Assembly (NCBI GenBank): GCA_041397765.1
Contig: JAWKWA010000026.1
Span: 1 to 61,847, forward strand
From: JAWKWA01 sp041397765
GTDB lineage: Bacteria > Pseudomonadota > Alphaproteobacteria > Rhizobiales > Hyphomicrobiaceae
Length of the DNA stretch: 61,847 nt
Direction: 5' to 3'
Below are positions 46,335 through 54,532 of the stretch, piece after piece. The notes under the pieces were generated by a model, which saw only the letters and a program-made list of their open reading frames with translations, did not search any database and was not told the origin of the DNA. The number at the start of each line of letters is the position of its first letter. The stretch's first letter is position 1. A program made the position numbers and the translations under genes.

Positions 46335-47668
46335 TCAGACGGCGATCGCGTGGGTCGCCGAGCCCTGCCCCCAATAGGCGTCGAAACGCTGGCATACTTT
46401 TCTGACGAAGGTCCGCCCGTCGGCAGTCAGCCGGAAGCCGTCCGCCGTCGGCTCGATGAAGCCGTCGGTATCCTCGGCCGCGACCTTTGCTGCCTCCGCC
46501 ACGATCGGCGCCGCCTTGGTGCCGAAACGCGCAACGAGGCCCGCCCGCGAGAAGGCGAAGTCGCACATCAGCCGCTCGATCACATGCGCGCGCATGCGGT
46601 CGTCCTCGCTGAGACGGAAGCCGCGCGCGGTCGCGAGCCGCCCCTCGCCGATCCGCCGCTGATAGTCGCCCGTCGGCACCGTGTTCTGGATGTAGCCTTC
46701 CGGCATCTGCCCGATCGCGGAAGCGCCGAAGCCGATGATCGCGTCGCTGTCGTCGGTGGTATAGCCCTGGAAATTGCGCCGGAGTGGCTTCGTCGCCAGC
46801 AGATCGCCCGGCAGCGCGAAATGGTCGATGCCGATCTGGCGGTAGCCGGCCTCCTGCGCGATCTCGGTGATGCGGCGGAACTGGGCCATCCGCTCCTCGG
46901 GGCCTGCGATCGTCGTCTCGTCGATCATCTTCTGCGCCACCGCCTTGGCGGGCACATGCGCATAGCCGAACACCGCGAGGCGGTCGGGACGCATGGCGAG
47001 CACCTCGCTGAGCGTGCGCCCGACGCTCTCGACGGTCTGCATCGGCAGACCATAGACGAGGTCGATGTTGATCGAGGGAATGCCGTGGCCGCGGAACTGG
47101 GTGATGGCGCTTTCGGTGATCTCGCGCGTCTGGATGCGGTTGATCGCCTTCTGCACCGCCGGATCGAAATCCTGGACGCCGATCGAGACGCGGTTGACGC
47201 CTGCCGCCGCGAATGCCGCGATGCTGTCCGTGTCGAGCAGGCGCGGATCGACCTCGACGGCGAACTCGGTCTCGGCAGAGAACGCGAAGTGCTGCCGCAT
47301 GGCACCGGCGAGACGGCCGATGTCGTCCGCCTTCAGCATGCTCGGCGAGCCGCCACCCCAGTGGACGTGGCTGACCACCGGCCCCTTCGGCATCCGCCCG
47401 GCGACGAGGCCGATCTCCTTGACGAGATAGCCGAGATAGTCCGCCACCGGCTCGTAGCGCCGCACCGCCTTCGTGTTGCATGCGCAGTACCAGCACATCT
47501 CCTGGCAGAAGGGGATGTGGGCACAGAGCGAGATGTGCGTCGGGCTTCAGGGCCGCCAGCCACCCGCCATAGACATCCGCGCCGATGCTCGGGCTGAACT
47601 GCGGCGCCGTCGGATAGCCGGCTAGCGCGGTGCAGGACCGGCATTCGCCTGATGACATCCGGGTTCAT
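46335..47668 (-). pseudogene. hemN: Oxygen-independent coproporphyrinogen III oxidase, N-terminus frameshifted
   Basis: HemN is a radical SAM enzyme that oxidises coproporphyrinogen III without oxygen in haem synthesis. The true start is MNPDVIRR at 47668. The reading frame breaks near 47643, near 47621 and near 47530. Corrected, the N-terminus reads YAGPAPRYAGYPTAPQF, then ADVYGGWLAALKPDAHL, then LCAHIPFCQEMCWYC with the complete CxxxCxxC cluster motif. The rest, from CWYCACNTKAVRRYEP through GGGSPSML and INIDLVYGLPMQT, is intact for 390 residues. An FNR/FixK box lies upstream at 47766. Indel errors are a likely explanation. Confidence 0.88.
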
Positions 47669-47765
47669 CGCTGGCGTCCAGTTGCTGACCCTTGAAAGCC
47701 GCCCGATCCCTCGCCGGGAGATTCCCGCCTCCGGTCCTTGATGCTTTGCCGGTCGCACCTGCCGA

Positions 47766-47779
47766 TTGACCTGGATCAA
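47766..47779. promoter_or_regulatory. FNR/FixK-type binding site upstream of hemN
   Basis: TTGACCTGGATCAA matches the anaerobox consensus TTGAT-N4-ATCAA with one mismatch. It lies about 98 bp upstream of the hemN start and behind the LysR stop codon, so hemN is the natural target. Anaerobic activation of hemN by FNR/FixK is well known in alphaproteobacteria. Confidence 0.75.
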
Positions 47780-47878
47780 GTGGAAGGCGGACAGCGACCG
47801 TTTGGCGCGACCCGGCCGCGGATGGGAGGTATCCCTCCTCCGTCCCCGCCGGATCCCGCGAGGGGTTCGCCGCAGGCC

Positions 47879-48790
47879 TCACCGGCCCCGGCGGGCGTCC
47901 TCGATGAGCCATGCGAGGAACCGCACCACCGGCTCGGTGCGGCCCGACCGCCTGGGCAGATAGGCGGCGAGCCCCTTCTCGAGCGCCATCGGCTGCGTCG
48001 GCAGGCGCACGAGCGTGCCCTGCCGCAGCCGGTTCTCGACGCTGAGCTTCCATCCCAGCGCAATGCCGTGCCCCGCCTCCGCGGCATCGAGCAGCACGGA
48101 GTAGCTGGTGAAGGGAAAGCCCTCCGCCTTGGGCGCCGGCAGGCCGAGATGGCCCAGATAGCGTGGCCAGTCCGCCCAGTTCCGTCCCGGCTGCGAGAAG
48201 TGCAGCAACGGAGCCGAGAGCAGATCGCCCGCCGTCAGCCGCTTGGGCAGCGTGCGGGCGAGGGTCGGGCTCGCGACGGGAAAGATCTCCTCGCCGCAGA
48301 TCTCGACGACGTCGAACCGGTCCGATGCGAAGCGGCCGGTCGTGAGGCCGATGTCGAACGATTCCGCCGTCGTCTCGAGCAGCTCGCTCGAGGTGACGAG
48401 CCGGATCGTCAGGTCGGGATGCTCGCGCCTCACCGCGCCGATGCGCGGAATGACGAACGAGCCGCCGATCGCCACGTCGCAGAAGATGCTGACGGTTCGC
48501 GACGATCTCGCCGACAGGCGCGCCCGGTCGCTGGCCTCGGCAAGGGACGTGAGGGCCGCCGCCACCTCCTTCAGGAGCTCGGCACCGGCCTCCGTCAGCT
48601 CGACCCCGTAGCGCCGGCGCTCGAAGACGCGGATGCCGAGATTCTGCTCGAGCGCCTGGATCTGCCGGCTGATCGCCGCCTGCGTCAGGTTGAGCTCCGC
48701 GGCCGCTGCCGAGAACGTGCCGAGCCGTCCGGCTGCCTCGAAGGGGGCGAGACTGGCGAGAGGTGGAAGCCGACGACGGAGCTGTGTCAT
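47879..48790 (-). CDS. LysR family regulator (GcvA-like)
   Basis: 303 residues with an N-terminal winged helix-turn-helix (LASLAPFEAAGRLGTFSAAA AELNLTQAAISRQI) and a C-terminal effector domain. It is divergent from the six-gene catabolic operon starting at 48921, the typical arrangement for the activator of that operon. The 130-bp shared region is AT-richer and has a TGTT-N15-AACA dyad around 48797-48820 as a weak candidate site. The inducer is expected to be the operon's substrate. Confidence 0.9.
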   Translation of the reverse strand: MTQLRRRLPPLASLAPFEAAGRLGTFSAAAAELNLTQAAISRQIQALEQNLGIRVFERRRYGVELTEAGAELLKEVAAALTSLAEASDRARLSARSSRTVSIFCDVAIGGSFVIPRIGAVRREHPDLTIRLVTSSELLETTAESFDIGLTTGRFASDRFDVVEICGEEIFPVASPTLARTLPKRLTAGDLLSAPLLHFSQPGRNWADWPRYLGHLGLPAPKAEGFPFTSYSVLLDAAEAGHGIALGWKLSVENRLRQGTLVRLPTQPMALEKGLAAYLPRRSGRTEPVVRFLAWLIEDARRGR

Positions 48791-48920
48791 GAGCTTTTGT
48801 TATGGCTCGATGCGAAAACATTGCTTGCGCGCGGGAAAATAGCCGAACATCGTCAGCGGCGTAAGCGATTTTGGGTAATGTCTGGCAATGGCCTCGAACC
48901 GCCATTGGCGAGGTGCCATC

Positions 48921-50108
48921 ATGGGCGACGGCGGCAACAGCGATGCGATCGGGCAGCGCGTGATCGAGCTCCTCGGCGAGGACGGCCTGGCGCAGATCCG
49001 CCGGCCGATCGAGGAGGCCGCGGGCCTGCCCAACGCGGCCTACTGGTCCAGGGACTGGTTCGATCTCGAGCAGGAGCGGATCTTCCGTCGCGCCTGGGTG
49101 TTCGCGGGCGCGACCGCCGAGATCCCCGGGCCCGGCGACGTCAAGCCCCTGGAGATCGCTGGCGTGCCGATCTTTCTCGTGCGCGGACGCGACGGAGCCA
49201 TTCGCGGCTTCCAGAATGTCTGCCGGCACCGCGGCATGCGGATCGTGACCGAGCCCTGCCGGAAGGCGGCGCTCACCTGCCCCTATCACGCCTGGAGCTA
49301 CGGCCTCGACGGCCGATTGAGGGCCCGACCGCATTTCCTCGGCCCCGATCGGGGCGACAGCTTCAAGGATGGCGGCGGTCCAGCGCTCGATCTGCTGCCG
49401 GTGCGCGTCGCGCAGTTCCACGGCTGCCTGTTCGTCAACGTCTCCGGCACCGCCGACCCGCTCGACGCCTGGATGCAGCCGGTGCTCGACGAGCTCTCGG
49501 GCTATGATCTCTCCGCGATCCGCTGGGCGGGCAAGATCGACTTCGAAGTCGAGGCGAACTGGAAGCTCGTCTACGAGAACTACATGGAGGGCTATCACGT
49601 CTTCGCCCTCCATCCCCGATTGCTCGATTTCGCGCCGATGAACCTGCGATGGTCGGGCGAATGGCGCGGCAACACCTTCGTCAACGGCTACCGGTTCCCG
49701 CGGATGGAGGCGGGGCGCGGCGAAGGCCTGCCGCACTATCCGGGGCTGTCCGCCGAGGATGCCGCCAAGGGCACCTGGTTCCTCACCTTGCCGCACTTCG
49801 CCGTCGAGATTTTCCCCGACCAGTTCACGGTGCTGGTCGCCTATCCCGAAGGGCCCGATCGCTGCCGCGAGGAACTCCACATCTTTCTGATTGGCGATGA
49901 GGCCGCCGCCGGCGAGCGCTATGCCGCCGCCCGCGCCGAGGTCTTCCGGATGTGGGACGACCTCAACCGCGAGGACATCTCGATCCTCAAGGGCATGCAG
50001 CAAGGTCGCAAATGCCCCGGCTACGACGGCGGCCGGCTTTCGCCGCACTGGGAGCACCCGACACTCGGCTATGCACGAAAGGTCGTCGACATGGTGCTTG
50101 CGCCATGA
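48921..50108 (+). CDS. Rieske-type oxygenase alpha subunit
   Basis: A Rieske 2Fe-2S domain (Cys101/His103 in CRHRG and Cys120/His123 in CPYH) precedes a mononuclear iron domain with His226 and His231 in ENYMEGYHVFALH and a C-terminal NREDISILKGMQQG Asp. Glu223, three residues before the first His, replaces the usual bridging Asp, as in quaternary-ammonium oxygenases such as carnitine monooxygenase. 395 residues. The ATG at 48921 (MGDGGNSDAIG) has CGAGGTG upstream and is preferred over ATG 48888. Its stop overlaps the M24 gene start. Likely an N-demethylating or hydroxylating oxygenase of a betaine-like compound. No reductase is encoded nearby. Confidence 0.9.
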   Translation: MGDGGNSDAIGQRVIELLGEDGLAQIRRPIEEAAGLPNAAYWSRDWFDLEQERIFRRAWVFAGATAEIPGPGDVKPLEIAGVPIFLVRGRDGAIRGFQNVCRHRGMRIVTEPCRKAALTCPYHAWSYGLDGRLRARPHFLGPDRGDSFKDGGGPALDLLPVRVAQFHGCLFVNVSGTADPLDAWMQPVLDELSGYDLSAIRWAGKIDFEVEANWKLVYENYMEGYHVFALHPRLLDFAPMNLRWSGEWRGNTFVNGYRFPRMEAGRGEGLPHYPGLSAEDAAKGTWFLTLPHFAVEIFPDQFTVLVAYPEGPDRCREELHIFLIGDEAAAGERYAAARAEVFRMWDDLNREDISILKGMQQGRKCPGYDGGRLSPHWEHPTLGYARKVVDMVLAP

Positions 50109-51385
50109 GTGGCTCCGACACGCCGATCGGCCCGCCCGCCTCGTCAAGCCCGTCCACCTCGCTAAGCCCGGACGCCATGATCGGCCGCGACGACTGGAGC
50201 GATCTCTCGCGCATCCGTCCCATGCCGCAGATCGACCGCACGGCACTCCATGACTATCGCCGCGAGCGTATCCGCCAGGAGTTGCGCGCCGCCGACGCCG
50301 CCCTCGTCGTGCTCGTCAATCCAATCAGCCTGCGCTATGCGACGGAATACCGGAGCTACCCGCTCTTCCAGTCGCATATTCCGACCACCTATGCGGTCTT
50401 TCCGCAACAAGGACCGGTTGTGATCTACGGGTCATACGGCCGGCCCGACGCGGCCGACGAGGTGCGTCCCGGCCGGGCCGTCACCTTCTTCGATGCCGGC
50501 CCCGAGCTCGCCGAGGGCTCGCGCCTCCTCGCCGACGACATCGTCCGCTTCCTCGCCGAGATCGGCAGCAGCAATCGCCGGATCGCGCTCGAATACACCA
50601 ATCCCAGTCTCACCCTGGCGCTCCTCCAGCGCGGCCTCGAGGTGATCGACGGCGTGGCGATCGCCGAGCGTGCGCGCATCGTCAAGTCGGCCGAGGAGAT
50701 CGAGTGCATCCGCTGGGCCTGCGCGGTCGCCGAGCACGGCATCGCCCGCCTGCGCGAGGCGCTCCGTCCCGGCATCACCGAGCTGCAGCTCTGGGGCATC
50801 CTCAACTACACCAACCTCGCCAACAACGGCGACTGGCACAACGGGCGCATGCTGGCGTCCGGCCCGCGCATCAATCCCTGGCTGCAGGAGGCGAGCCCGC
50901 GATCCGTCTGCTCCGGCGACCTCGTCGGCTTCGACACCGACATGGTCGGGCCGGGCGGCTACTTCGCCGACATCTCGCGCACCTTCCATTGCGGTCCGGC
51001 AAGCCCGACCCGCCGCCAGAAGCAGCTCTATCGCCTCGCCCATGCCGAGATCACGCACAATCTCGGCCTCTTGCGGCCCGGCATCAGTCTGTCGGAATTG
51101 CAGACCCGCGCCTTTCCGGTCGCCGAGGAGTTCCACGCCAATGCCTATACCTGCGTGATCCACGGCGTCGGCATGACGGACGAGTATCCGCGCGTCAATC
51201 CGGCCTTCCGCGGTCCCAATCTCTATGACGGCATCATCGAGCCCGGCATGGTGCTTTGCGTCGAGAGCTATATGGGCGCGGTCGGCGAGCGCGACGGCGT
51301 GAAGCTCGAGGAGCAGGTGCTGGTGACAGAGGACGGCTTCGAGCGCCTGTCGACCTATCCCTTCGAAGAGGAGCTTCTGAGCTGA
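50105..51385 (+). CDS. M24 family protein, DddP-like
   Basis: A creatinase/aminopeptidase-P fold protein of 426 residues. The N-terminal domain has RYATEYRSYPLFQSHIPT. The C-terminal pita-bread domain has all metal ligands: Asp277 and Asp279 in GFDTDM, Asp289 in FADISRTF, His353 in HGVGM, Glu387 in CVESY and Glu402 in KLEEQV. Asp359 in HGVGMTDEYP sits at +6 from the His. The +2/+10 spacing of the Asp ligands, the Asp-to-His distance of 64 and the +6 Asp match what is known for the DMSP lyase DddP. Alternatives are an ectoine hydrolase (DoeA) or another C-N or C-S hydrolase. Translationally coupled on both sides. Confidence 0.85.
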   Translation: MSGSDTPIGPPASSSPSTSLSPDAMIGRDDWSDLSRIRPMPQIDRTALHDYRRERIRQELRAADAALVVLVNPISLRYATEYRSYPLFQSHIPTTYAVFPQQGPVVIYGSYGRPDAADEVRPGRAVTFFDAGPELAEGSRLLADDIVRFLAEIGSSNRRIALEYTNPSLTLALLQRGLEVIDGVAIAERARIVKSAEEIECIRWACAVAEHGIARLREALRPGITELQLWGILNYTNLANNGDWHNGRMLASGPRINPWLQEASPRSVCSGDLVGFDTDMVGPGGYFADISRTFHCGPASPTRRQKQLYRLAHAEITHNLGLLRPGISLSELQTRAFPVAEEFHANAYTCVIHGVGMTDEYPRVNPAFRGPNLYDGIIEPGMVLCVESYMGAVGERDGVKLEEQVLVTEDGFERLSTYPFEEELLS

Positions 51386-53346
51386 TGGCCGGCGAGTTTC
51401 CCCATCTCTTCAGCCCGTTCCGGCTCGGGCCGCCCGGAACTGCGCAACCGCCTGTTCTTTCCCCGCACGGCACCTCGCTCGGCGAGCGCGGCAAGGTCGG
51501 CGAGGATCTCCTGCGCTATCACGAGGCGCGCGCGAAAGGCGGCGTCGGTCTCGTCATCCTCGAAGGCATGGCACTGCACGAGACGCACGAGTTCCAGTCG
51601 GGCTATCTGCTCGCCACGCGCGACGACATCATTCCCGGCATGCGCCGGCTGAAGCAGGCCTTGGCCCGCCACGACACCCCCGTGATCGCCCAGCTTTTCC
51701 ATGCCGGCCGCGCCATCCGCACCAGTCACGACGGCTCCAAGCCGCGTGTCTACTCCGCATCCGACACACCCGACGACCGCTATCGCGTCGTGCCCGTGCC
51801 GATGTCGAAGGCGCTCATCGCCGACGTCGTCGCCGGCTATCGCAGTGCCTCGCGCCGCCTGATGGAAGCCGGCCTCGACGGCATCGAGATCCTCGCCTCC
51901 ATGGGCTATCTCGTCTGCCAGTTCCTCAATCCCGCGACCAACACCCGCACCGACGAATATGGCGGCAGCTTCGAGAACCGCCTGCGTCTGCTGCGCGAGA
52001 TCCTGACCGAGGTGCGCGCCGAGATCGGCCGCGACAAGGCGCTCGGCATCCGCATCTCGGGCGACGAGATGACCGAGGGCGGGCTCGATCTTCAAACCAT
52101 GGTCGAGGTGGCGCGGGCGATCGACGACGATGGCCTCGCCGACTACATCAGCGTCATCGCCGGCTCGTCGGCCTCGCCCGGCGGCTGGATCCACGTCTTT
52201 CCGCCGATGGCCATGCCGCACGCCTATGTCGTGCCGCAGGCTGCCGCCATCAAGGCGGCGGTTTCCTGCCCGGTCCTCGTCGCCGGACGCATCAATCAGC
52301 CCCAGCAGGCCGAGCAGGCGCTCGGCCGGGGCGAGGCCGACATGATCGGCATGGTGCGCGCGCTCATCGCCGATCCGGACCTGCCGGCCAAGGCGAAGGC
52401 CGGCCGCAGTGACGACATCCGCGCCTGCGTCGGCTGCAACCAGGCCTGCGTCGGTCACCGGCTGTCGCTGTTCGGCGTCTCCTGCATCCAGAACCCGCTC
52501 GCAGGTCGCGAGGCACGCTATGGCGCGCAGCCGCCGGCCGTCGCCCGACGCAATGTTCTCGTCGTCGGCGGCGGACCGGCCGGCATGAAGGCGGCAGTGA
52601 CGGCCGCCGCGCGCGGCCATCGCGTGACGCTCATCGAGAAGGCGCGGCAGCTCGGCGGCCAGGTGCGTCTCGCCGAGAAGCTGCCCGGCCGCGCCGAATT
52701 CGGCGGCGTCACCACGAATCTCCTGCGCGAGATCGAGACCTCCGGGATCGAGGTGGTGACGGGCACGGCTGCGACGGCCCGATCCATCGCCGCCCATGCC
52801 CCCGACGCCATCATTCTCGCAACCGGCGCCATTCCCCGCGGCGTCGATCCCGAGCGCTTCGCCGAAGCCCATGTCGTCGAGGCCTGGTCCGTCATTTCGG
52901 GCGAGGCCAATGTCGGCGGCCGCGTCGTCGTCGCCGACTGGGCCTGCGACTGGGTCGGCCTCGGCGTCGCCGAGATGCTGGCGCGGCGCGGCTGCCATGT
53001 CCGCCTCGTCTCCTCCGGCATCGTCGCAGGCGAAGCCATCCAGGCGATCGTGCGCGATCAGTGGATCGGCGAGTTGGCGAAGCTCGGTGTCGAGATGATC
53101 CCCTATGCCAAGCTCTACGGCGCCGATGGCGGTACGGCCTATTTCCAGCATCTGACGAGCGGCGAGCCGCTGCTTTGCGAGAACACCGACACGGTGGTGC
53201 TGAACGGCGCGCTGCGAGCCGAGCGTGATCTCGAGCACGCCCTTGCGGATTTCCGTGGCGAGCTGCGCGTCGTCGGTGATGCCGCACAGCCGCGCACCGT
53301 CGAGGAGGCGGTGCTGGAGGGCTTCGAAGCCGGCAGGCAGGTCTGA
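51385..53346 (+). CDS. NADH:flavin oxidoreductase, TMADH/DgcA-like
   Basis: 653 residues. An N-terminal FMN TIM barrel (HGTSLGERGKVGEDLLRYHE, QLFHAGRA, FLNPATNTRTDEYGGSFENR) ends with a 4Fe-4S motif CVGCNQACVGHR...SC (CxxCxxxCx11C). A FAD/NAD domain follows (VLVVGGGPAGMKAAVTAAAR). The architecture is that of trimethylamine dehydrogenase, dimethylglycine demethylase DgcA and the stachydrine demethylase StcD. Residues 18-26 (GTAQPPVL...) are out of frame: one base too many before 51437 and one missing near 51460 turn ELRNRLFF into nonsense, then the frame is restored. Probable role: flavin-dependent N-demethylation after the Rieske step. Confidence 0.88.
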   Translation: MAGEFPHLFSPFRLGPPGTAQPPVLSPHGTSLGERGKVGEDLLRYHEARAKGGVGLVILEGMALHETHEFQSGYLLATRDDIIPGMRRLKQALARHDTPVIAQLFHAGRAIRTSHDGSKPRVYSASDTPDDRYRVVPVPMSKALIADVVAGYRSASRRLMEAGLDGIEILASMGYLVCQFLNPATNTRTDEYGGSFENRLRLLREILTEVRAEIGRDKALGIRISGDEMTEGGLDLQTMVEVARAIDDDGLADYISVIAGSSASPGGWIHVFPPMAMPHAYVVPQAAAIKAAVSCPVLVAGRINQPQQAEQALGRGEADMIGMVRALIADPDLPAKAKAGRSDDIRACVGCNQACVGHRLSLFGVSCIQNPLAGREARYGAQPPAVARRNVLVVGGGPAGMKAAVTAAARGHRVTLIEKARQLGGQVRLAEKLPGRAEFGGVTTNLLREIETSGIEVVTGTAATARSIAAHAPDAIILATGAIPRGVDPERFAEAHVVEAWSVISGEANVGGRVVVADWACDWVGLGVAEMLARRGCHVRLVSSGIVAGEAIQAIVRDQWIGELAKLGVEMIPYAKLYGADGGTAYFQHLTSGEPLLCENTDTVVLNGALRAERDLEHALADFRGELRVVGDAAQPRTVEEAVLEGFEAGRQV

Positions 53347-53419
53347 CCGGGACGGACACCACGACGCTCCGCCAATCCTGGCCGATTGCGGTCTTTGCCT
53401 GAAACCTGGGAGGAACGAG

Positions 53420-54532
53420 ATGGGCGAACAATCGTCAGGAGCACGGCTCGACGGGGCCGAGCCGATCACCCGGGCTCTCGAGCCCACCTACTACATCTCG
53501 CCCGAGATCTTCGAGCGCGAGAAGCGCACCCTTCTGGCGAGGACCTGGCAGTTCGCGCTCCACGCCTCGGCGATTCCTCATGCCGGCGATTTCCAGCAGT
53601 TCCGCATCGCCGGCGAGGATCTGTTCGCGATCAGAGGACGCAACGGCGAGATCCGCGCCTTTTACAATGTCTGCCAGCACCGCGCCCACCGCCTCGTCAG
53701 CGGCAATGGCAACGCGAAAGTGGTCGTCTGTCCCTATCACGCCTGGACCTACGAGCTCGACGGCCGGCTGCGCGGTGCACCGAACGCGCAGAGCGTTCCA
53801 GGATTCGACCGCGCGGCGATCTGCCTGACCGAGGTCCGCACCGAGGTCTTCTGCGGCTTCGTCTTCGCCAACCTCGATCCTGAGGCCGCCCCCATGGCGG
53901 ACTGGTTTCCAAATGTCGAGGCCGAGCTTCGCAGCTATGTCTCCCATATCGACCGCCTGAGACCGCTCGAATGGGTCGAGATCCCCGAGGCCTGCAACTG
54001 GAAGGTCTCGGTCGAGAACTACTCCGAATGCTACCACTGCTCCTACAATCACCCGACCTTCGCCAAGGGTGTCATCGATCCCGAAAGCTACGACATCCAG
54101 CCGCAGGGCTATTGCCTGCGGCACACGACCAAGAGCGCCAATCTCGACCGCATGACCTATCCGGTCGATATGAGCGTGCCACATGCCGGCGACTATTCGT
54201 CCTGGTTCCTGTGGCCTGCCTTCTCGTTCCAGGTCTATCCCGGCAATGTGCTCAACACCTATCACTGGCGCATGGATGCGCATGACCGCTGCACCGTCTG
54301 GCGTGGCTGGTACACGATCGACGGCGCCGAGAGCGAGGTGATCCGCAAGCTCGCGCGCCAGGATCGTGCGACGACCGTCGAGGAGGACATCCGCATCGTC
54401 GAGAGCGTCCAGCAGGGCCTCGGCTCGCGCGGATATCGGCCGGGCCCACTCGTGCTCGACCCCAAATGCGGCCTCAACTCCGAGCACTCGGTCGCGACCC
54501 TCAACCGCTGGATGCGCGAGGGCGTGGCGTGA
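53420..54532 (+). CDS. Rieske-type oxygenase alpha subunit, GbcA/Stc2-like
   Basis: 370 residues. Rieske ligands are Cys85/His87 in NVCQHRAH and Cys104/His107 in CPYH. The catalytic domain has ENYSECYHCSYNH with Glu203, His206 and His211; the Glu at -3 is again the bridging-Glu variant. The sequence layout is close to glycine betaine, stachydrine and carnitine oxygenases. GGGAGGAACGAG before the ATG at 53420 is the only strong ribosome-binding site within the operon, after a 73-bp gap. Its TGA overlaps the GTG of the next gene. The two Rieske proteins of the operon are only distantly alike, so they probably act on different methylated intermediates. Confidence 0.92.
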   Translation: MGEQSSGARLDGAEPITRALEPTYYISPEIFEREKRTLLARTWQFALHASAIPHAGDFQQFRIAGEDLFAIRGRNGEIRAFYNVCQHRAHRLVSGNGNAKVVVCPYHAWTYELDGRLRGAPNAQSVPGFDRAAICLTEVRTEVFCGFVFANLDPEAAPMADWFPNVEAELRSYVSHIDRLRPLEWVEIPEACNWKVSVENYSECYHCSYNHPTFAKGVIDPESYDIQPQGYCLRHTTKSANLDRMTYPVDMSVPHAGDYSSWFLWPAFSFQVYPGNVLNTYHWRMDAHDRCTVWRGWYTIDGAESEVIRKLARQDRATTVEEDIRIVESVQQGLGSRGYRPGPLVLDPKCGLNSEHSVATLNRWMREGVA

